This document shows, piece after piece, positions 59,737 to 64,000 of a stretch of 64,000 nt of DNA. Position 1 is the stretch's first letter. Each line of letters begins with the position of its first letter. Below the pieces are notes generated by a model. It had not been told where the DNA came from. It saw nothing but the letters and a program-made list of their open reading frames with translations, and searched no databases. The translations under genes were made by a program, and so were the position numbers. This stretch comes from SHNJ01 sp964458615. GTDB lineage: Bacteria > Pseudomonadota > Alphaproteobacteria > SHNJ01. The stretch lies in NCBI GenBank assembly GCA_964458615.1, contig CAYWJR010000003.1, positions 1-64,000 of the forward strand, given 5' to 3'.

Positions 59737-60644
59737 TGTCCCATCTTGCCCTTGTTATGACCGATTTGAAACAGGCTTTGAAAGAAGCTGGCGAAGAATT
59801 AAACCGCACCATGGATCATTTGATCCCGCGTGGCGACGGCGAACAAGGAAAATTGTTCGATGCGATGCGGTATGCCGCAACCGCAGGCGGAAAACGCATG
59901 CGTCCGTTTTTGGTTTTGCAATCGTCCAAATTGTTCGGCATCACGCAACAAACCGCATTGCGCACGGCGGCGGCGGTTGAATTCGTGCATGCTTATTCGT
60001 TGGTGCACGACGATTTGCCCGCGATGGATAACAGTTATTTGCGCCGGGGCAAACCGACAACCCATGTGCAATATGGCGAAGCAACCGCGATTTTGGTCGG
60101 TGACGCATTGTTGACCCTGGCGTTCGAAGTGGTCAACGACCACGACACGCACCCCGATCCTGTGGTTCGTTCCAATCTGGTTGCGCGTTTGGCGCAGGCG
60201 GCGGGCGCGCGCGGCATGGTCGGCGGGCAGATGCTGGATATGCTGTCATCCGGCAATGAATTGGATATGAACGAAATTGTCCGCATGCAGCGTTTGAAAA
60301 CCGGCGAATTATTCTCATTTTCTTGCGAAGCCGGCGCGATTTTGGCCAAGGTGCCGGGCAAGGCGCGGCAATCATTGTCGTCTTACGCGCACGATCTGGG
60401 TTTGGCGTTTCAAATCACCGACGATGTGATGGATGCGGCGGGCAGTACGGCGGAAACCGGAAAATCCGTGCGCAAAGACGCAGAAAACAACAAACCGAAT
60501 TTTGTCACGCTTTTGGGCGTCGACCGGGCAAAGGCGCAGGCGGAAATGTTGGCGGCGCAAGCGATCCGGCATCTGGACATGTTCGATGAACGCGCCGATT
60601 TGCTGCGTTCATTGGCGCGGTACGCCATCGACCGCAAAATGTAA
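59736..60644 (+). CDS. ispA: Polyprenyl (farnesyl/geranylgeranyl) diphosphate synthase
   Basis: The enzyme chains isoprenyl diphosphates to farnesyl or geranylgeranyl diphosphate. The two aspartate-rich motifs are SLVHDDLPAMDNS, first, and FQITDDVMDAAGS, second. RYAATAGGKRMRPFLVL and QMLDM are typical. Length 302 fits. It follows xseB by one shared base and precedes tlyA by three bases. The frequent intervening gene dxs is absent here. Confidence 0.93.
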   Translation: MSHLALVMTDLKQALKEAGEELNRTMDHLIPRGDGEQGKLFDAMRYAATAGGKRMRPFLVLQSSKLFGITQQTALRTAAAVEFVHAYSLVHDDLPAMDNSYLRRGKPTTHVQYGEATAILVGDALLTLAFEVVNDHDTHPDPVVRSNLVARLAQAAGARGMVGGQMLDMLSSGNELDMNEIVRMQRLKTGELFSFSCEAGAILAKVPGKARQSLSSYAHDLGLAFQITDDVMDAAGSTAETGKSVRKDAENNKPNFVTLLGVDRAKAQAEMLAAQAIRHLDMFDERADLLRSLARYAIDRKM

Positions 60645-60647
60645 TCG

Positions 60648-61406
60648 GTGACGGCGCCCGATCAAAAAATACGGCTCGATTTATTGCTGACGCAGCGCGG
60701 GCTTGCCGTTTCGCGCAGCAAGGCGCAAGCGCTTGTTGCCGAAGGCAAGGTATTTTGCGGCGATCATCCATTGACCAAATCTTCGGAATTGGTCGATTGG
60801 GACATCGCATTGGAATTGCGCGGCGCAACCGAACAATTCGCGTCGCGCGGCGGATTGAAACTGGACGCCGCGATCAAACATTTTAACGTCGATTGCCGTG
60901 GAAAAACCGGCGTCGATATTGGCGCATCGACCGGCGGATTTACCGATGTTTTGTTGCATCACGGCGCTGACAAGATATACGCGGTCGATGTTGGCGAAGG
61001 CCAGTTGATAGACCGTTTGCGCACAGATCGCCGCGTGATTATGATCGAAAAAGTAAATGCGCGTTATATCACCCGTGACATATTGCCCGAAGATTTTCAA
61101 ATCCTGGTTTGCGACGTCAGTTTTATCAGCCTGACCAAGGCATTGCCCGCAGTGATGCAATTGGCGCCGGAAAATTGCGTTTTAATCGCGTTGATAAAGC
61201 CGCAATTCGAAGTAGGGGCGGGCAATGTCGGCAAGGGCGGTATTGTCAAAGACCCTGTGCAGCATGACCGTGTTTGCGCGGAAATTCAAAACTGGCTGGC
61301 GGATGAAATGGGATGGCAGGTCGACGGTATTATGAACAGTCCCATCGATGGACAGGATGGAAACCGCGAATTTTTGATTGCGGCGCGCAAATCCAGAATC
61401 CGTTAG
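60648..61406 (+). CDS. tlyA: TlyA-family rRNA (cytidine-2'-O)-methyltransferase
   Basis: TlyA-type enzymes methylate cytidines of 16S and 23S rRNA. An S4 domain (LDLLLTQRGLAVSRSKAQAL) opens the protein, then the SAM fold with GVDIGASTGGFTDVLLHHG, YAVDVGEGQL and CDVSFISLTKALP. Start is GTG. Length 252 is normal. It ends a transcript with xseB and ispA. Confidence 0.93.
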   Translation: MTAPDQKIRLDLLLTQRGLAVSRSKAQALVAEGKVFCGDHPLTKSSELVDWDIALELRGATEQFASRGGLKLDAAIKHFNVDCRGKTGVDIGASTGGFTDVLLHHGADKIYAVDVGEGQLIDRLRTDRRVIMIEKVNARYITRDILPEDFQILVCDVSFISLTKALPAVMQLAPENCVLIALIKPQFEVGAGNVGKGGIVKDPVQHDRVCAEIQNWLADEMGWQVDGIMNSPIDGQDGNREFLIAARKSRIR

Positions 61407-61409
61407 GTT

Positions 61410-61667
61410 TTACCGCGTATTGATGCGAAGCGGCAATAACGTTGCGTATTGGCTGCGCGGTATTTTGCAAATCAAACGCCATTTTAATGGAATCAACAAT
61501 GTCACCGGCGGATGGTTTTGTTCCATCGCCGGGATAGTTGCCGGAATGATTGTTTGCATGGACTGCGTTTCAATTGGTGCGGGCGGGAAAACTTGACTGT
61601 CGGCGATTTGGGATGTGAATATTGTCGCTGCGAAAAGACCGAATGTTGCCATTTTATTGGTGTGCAT
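61410..61667 (-). CDS. Small possibly secreted protein, unknown
   Basis: The 85-residue frame begins MHTNKMATFG and has a weak signal-like segment (FGLFAATIFTSQIADS). The rest is Pro/Thr/Ile-rich with a basic end. It converges with tlyA (3 bases between stops) and is 36 bases from the sppA end. No family is recognised and codon use gives no firm support, so it may be spurious. Confidence 0.35.
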   Translation of the reverse strand: MHTNKMATFGLFAATIFTSQIADSQVFPPAPIETQSMQTIIPATIPAMEQNHPPVTLLIPLKWRLICKIPRSQYATLLPLRINTR

Positions 61668-61702
61668 ATTTCATCTGCCTTTCAAATTTATCAACTATCC
61701 AA

Positions 61703-63451
61703 TTATTTGACGATCCAATTCAAACGCGCCTGGGCATGGCCTGTGCGCGCGGCATCGCCCATATGCAATACCGCCGATATTTGCGCGATCCGTGATGCAA
61801 AACCGGATGAATAATATCCGACATTGTCGATCAATTCATTCCATGGCGATTTCGGTTTCGGATAGATTTCAAACGATATTTCATCGCCGATGTCCAATTC
61901 CAATTCGTCGCGCAATTCCATTTCCGCTTCGACCCATCCGCCGGTTCCATCGATCAATCCCAATTCCAAAGCCTGCTGGCCGGTCCAAACGCGACCTTTG
62001 GCGGCTTGGCGCATATCGGATAATTCAAGCCCGCGCGCGGTTGCCGCCTTTTGCAGGAAATCGCCGTATGAACGATCCAAAAATTCGTCCAATTTCTTTT
62101 CCATAGCGGGCGTGAAATCGCGGGTCATCGACCACATCCCGGCATTTTCGCCGGTTTGCAGGGTGTCAAACCGGATGCCCAGTTTTTGCGCCAATTCGCT
62201 GGCGGATATTTTGCCGGCGATCACGCCGATGGACCCGGTGATGGTACCGGGACTGGCAAAAATACGGTCGGTGGCCATGGCGATATAATACCCGCCCGAT
62301 GCGGCATAATCGCTCATGACGGCATAAACCGGTTTACCGGATTTTTTCATGTCCTGGATCGCGTTCCAAATCGTGTCCGACGCCAAATACGAACCGCCCG
62401 GGCTGTTGATCGCGATAATGACGGCTTTGATGTCGGGGTTTTTGGCGACATCGTTCAATGTTTCAACCAAATCGTCCGCGAAAATTCCGTCATTCCAGTT
62501 GAATTGATCGCGCGGTTCCTTGCCGCCCCGCATGATGTCGCCCGATGCATAAACAACCGCGACCTGCGTTCCATGGATTTGGGGCGCGGACCATGCATAA
62601 TCTGCCAAATGCACGAATTCAGCCCGATTGCCTTGTTCTGCGCGCATCGCTTCGCTTAGGTTGTTGGTATATCCGGTTTTGTCGATTAATTTTAAACGCA
62701 ACGATTCATCCGGCGCGATGGGTGAATTTTTTACCGCCGCCTGCAATTGGTCGATTGGGATTTCGCGGGATTTGGCGATGTCGGACAATTTTTGCCCGAA
62801 TAAATCGTCGATCATGGATTGCAGGGATTTTTTTTCTTCGGCGCCATAAGATCTGTTGGTTAAAAACGACATGGCGTTTTTATATTCTTCGCGCGCTTTG
62901 AAAGACGGCTTGATGCCAATTTTATCCAAAAAATCGCGTAAAAACGGGGTTTCCAGAGAAATGCCGAACAATCCCCAATCGCCCGAAGGTTGCAGCCAGA
63001 TTTCATCGAACGCGCTGGCCAAATAATACGCATTGTCGCCCCCGGATTCAAAACCGAACGTGTCGGCGAATACATAAGTTTTTTTGCCGAATCCGCGAAA
63101 ATACGTGATCGCTTCGCGCAATTGCTGAATTTTCGCAATTCCCATGTCGGTCGAATCGACGCGCATGGCGATCGCCTTTACCCGTGGATCTTCGGCGGCT
63201 TGTTGAATGGCATATACCGCTTCGCGCGCTGAAAAATCGCCATCGCCGAAAAACGATGAAATGCCGCCCGCGCCTTCGTGGTCGCTTAATCCTTCACCCG
63301 TATTAAAAGTAAGGATCATCGAGCCAGGCAATTCCATATCCTTGGCGCTATATCCCCAAAAGGCGCCGTATATCCCCAGCGCCACAATTAAACATACGAT
63401 AAAACCGATGACTGCGAAAAATCGAACCAGAAATTTTTTCAATCCGGTCAT
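61703..63451 (-). CDS. sppA: Signal peptide peptidase SppA, long (67K) form
   Basis: SppA cleaves left-over signal peptides in the membrane. The start MTGLKKFLVRF gives 582 residues with one N-terminal helix. The N-terminal half contains the catalytic Lys in AREEYKNAMSFL; the C-terminal half has the Ser in INSPGGSYLASD and GGYYIAMATDRIFASPGTI. This is the two-domain protease IV type. Its ATG overlaps the fabI stop (ATGA). Confidence 0.94.
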   Translation of the reverse strand: MTGLKKFLVRFFAVIGFIVCLIVALGIYGAFWGYSAKDMELPGSMILTFNTGEGLSDHEGAGGISSFFGDGDFSAREAVYAIQQAAEDPRVKAIAMRVDSTDMGIAKIQQLREAITYFRGFGKKTYVFADTFGFESGGDNAYYLASAFDEIWLQPSGDWGLFGISLETPFLRDFLDKIGIKPSFKAREEYKNAMSFLTNRSYGAEEKKSLQSMIDDLFGQKLSDIAKSREIPIDQLQAAVKNSPIAPDESLRLKLIDKTGYTNNLSEAMRAEQGNRAEFVHLADYAWSAPQIHGTQVAVVYASGDIMRGGKEPRDQFNWNDGIFADDLVETLNDVAKNPDIKAVIIAINSPGGSYLASDTIWNAIQDMKKSGKPVYAVMSDYAASGGYYIAMATDRIFASPGTITGSIGVIAGKISASELAQKLGIRFDTLQTGENAGMWSMTRDFTPAMEKKLDEFLDRSYGDFLQKAATARGLELSDMRQAAKGRVWTGQQALELGLIDGTGGWVEAEMELRDELELDIGDEISFEIYPKPKSPWNELIDNVGYYSSGFASRIAQISAVLHMGDAARTGHAQARLNWIVK

Positions 63452-64000
63452 GCGGCACTGGATTCTTTGTTGACGGTAATGTCTGGCGCATCCACGGCCT
63501 TCATGCCGATAACGTTGTAACCGCAATCGACATAATGGATTTCACCGGTTACGCCGGACGATAAATCCGACAATAAATACAATCCCGATTTGCCGACATC
63601 TTCGAGAGATACGTTGCGGCGCAACGGCGAGTTATATTCGTTCCATTTCAAAATATAGCGGAAATCGCCGATACCGGCGGCGGCCAATGTGCGAATTGGA
63701 CCTGCCGATAACGCGTTAACGCGGATATTTTGCGGCCCCAAATCCATGGCCAGGTAACGCACGCTTGCTTCCAACGCGGCCTTGGCTACGCCCATCACGT
63801 TGTAATGCGGCATAACGCGCATCGATCCGCCATATGTCAGCGTCAATAAACTGCCGCCGTTTTTCATCAAAGGTATGGCGCGTTGCGCAACCGCAGTGAA
63901 TGAAAAACAGGATATGTCCATGGTCATGTTGAAATTTTTACGCGACGTTGAAACATATTTTCCTTTTAATTCGTCTTTGTCGGAAAAACCGATCGCGTGC
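63448..64000 (-). CDS. fabI: Enoyl-[acyl-carrier-protein] reductase FabI (N-terminus cut by window end)
   Basis: FabI reduces the enoyl-ACP double bond in fatty-acid elongation. The visible ~184 residues include HAIGFSDKDELKGK-type start (AIGFSDKDELKGK), the YGGSMRVMPHYNVMGVAKAA catalytic part with the Tyr and Lys, IRVNALSAGPIRTLAAAGI and the end DCGYNVIGM. The N-terminal Rossmann part lies beyond 64000. The stop overlaps sppA. Confidence 0.95.
   Translation of the reverse strand, partial: HAIGFSDKDELKGKYVSTSRKNFNMTMDISCFSFTAVAQRAIPLMKNGGSLLTLTYGGSMRVMPHYNVMGVAKAALEASVRYLAMDLGPQNIRVNALSAGPIRTLAAAGIGDFRYILKWNEYNSPLRRNVSLEDVGKSGLYLLSDLSSGVTGEIHYVDCGYNVIGMKAVDAPDITVNKESSAA

Noticed and set aside
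61410..61667. Firm secreted protein gene
   Set aside because: Only a weak signal-like segment and no family; retained as a low-confidence entry.
1..64000. CRISPR array, prophage, secondary-metabolite cluster or other large defence system
   Set aside because: No regularly spaced repeats, phage structural genes, transposases or large multidomain synthases were seen; the content is mainly housekeeping.

Overview
The window is chromosomal DNA of an alphaproteobacterium with moderate G+C. Markers that point there are a 7Fe ferredoxin (fdxA) next to a CarD regulator, two RpoH-type sigma factors, a double cold-shock-domain protein, a short UbiK, a PHB phasin and 3-hydroxybutyrate dehydrogenase, and the DUF4159/DUF58/MoxR cluster. 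Another is a cytochrome b/c1 made as one fused polypeptide (the fbcH arrangement known from Bradyrhizobium-like bacteria). I cannot place it below class. Genes are tightly packed, with many TAATG and ATGA overlaps. There is no prophage, transposase, CRISPR array or rRNA operon. One tRNA (Arg, anticodon CCT) is present.

Layout. 1-6081: end of an unidentified gene, fdxA, carD, an RpoH-like sigma factor, a secreted nuclease, a PagL-type lipid A deacylase, tRNA-Arg and a frameshifted EamA transporter. 5177-12753 (minus): a translationally coupled operon moxR, DUF58, BatA/DUF4159, large membrane protein, EamA; both the DUF58 gene (at a run of nine G) and the EamA gene carry a frameshift. 12910-15744: an unknown protein, the CCA-adding enzyme and trmL. 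15921-18471: Rieske protein plus fused cytochrome b/c1. 19099-28912 (minus, interrupted by one small plus-strand gene): rfaD-lgt-midA-pgeF-prs-two membrane genes, then rplY-[four-helix-bundle gene]-pth-ychF. The four-helix-bundle gene sits between a pair of 27-bp near-perfect inverted repeats and splits rplY from pth.

29029-41765: ubiK, a YbjN-like gene, proC, a possible TetR/COQ9-like gene and the phasin on the plus strand. Then on the minus strand come uvrC-pgsA-response regulator-histidine kinase and folM-like/folB, followed by a plus-strand CPA2 antiporter and minus-strand rpoH and rluD. 41941-49806: a polar amino-acid ABC transporter, a secreted transglutaminase-like protein, the double cold-shock protein, bdhA, an unknown gene behind a long AT-rich gap with a palindrome, a periplasmic cyclophilin and a small unknown. 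49908-64000: ccmF, two tandem pentapeptide-repeat paralogues, an RND efflux pair, xseB-ispA-tlyA, and fabI-sppA at the right edge (fabI is cut by the window end).

Functionally this is mainly housekeeping: respiration, envelope lipids, tRNA and ribosome maintenance, stress sigma factors and storage-polymer use. No large dedicated novel system is evident. The points most worth a second look are the repeat-flanked four-helix-bundle insertion, the poly-G frameshift, the duplicated pentapeptide proteins with a repeated header module, the possible structured leader of rplY, and several conserved-looking genes of unknown function.
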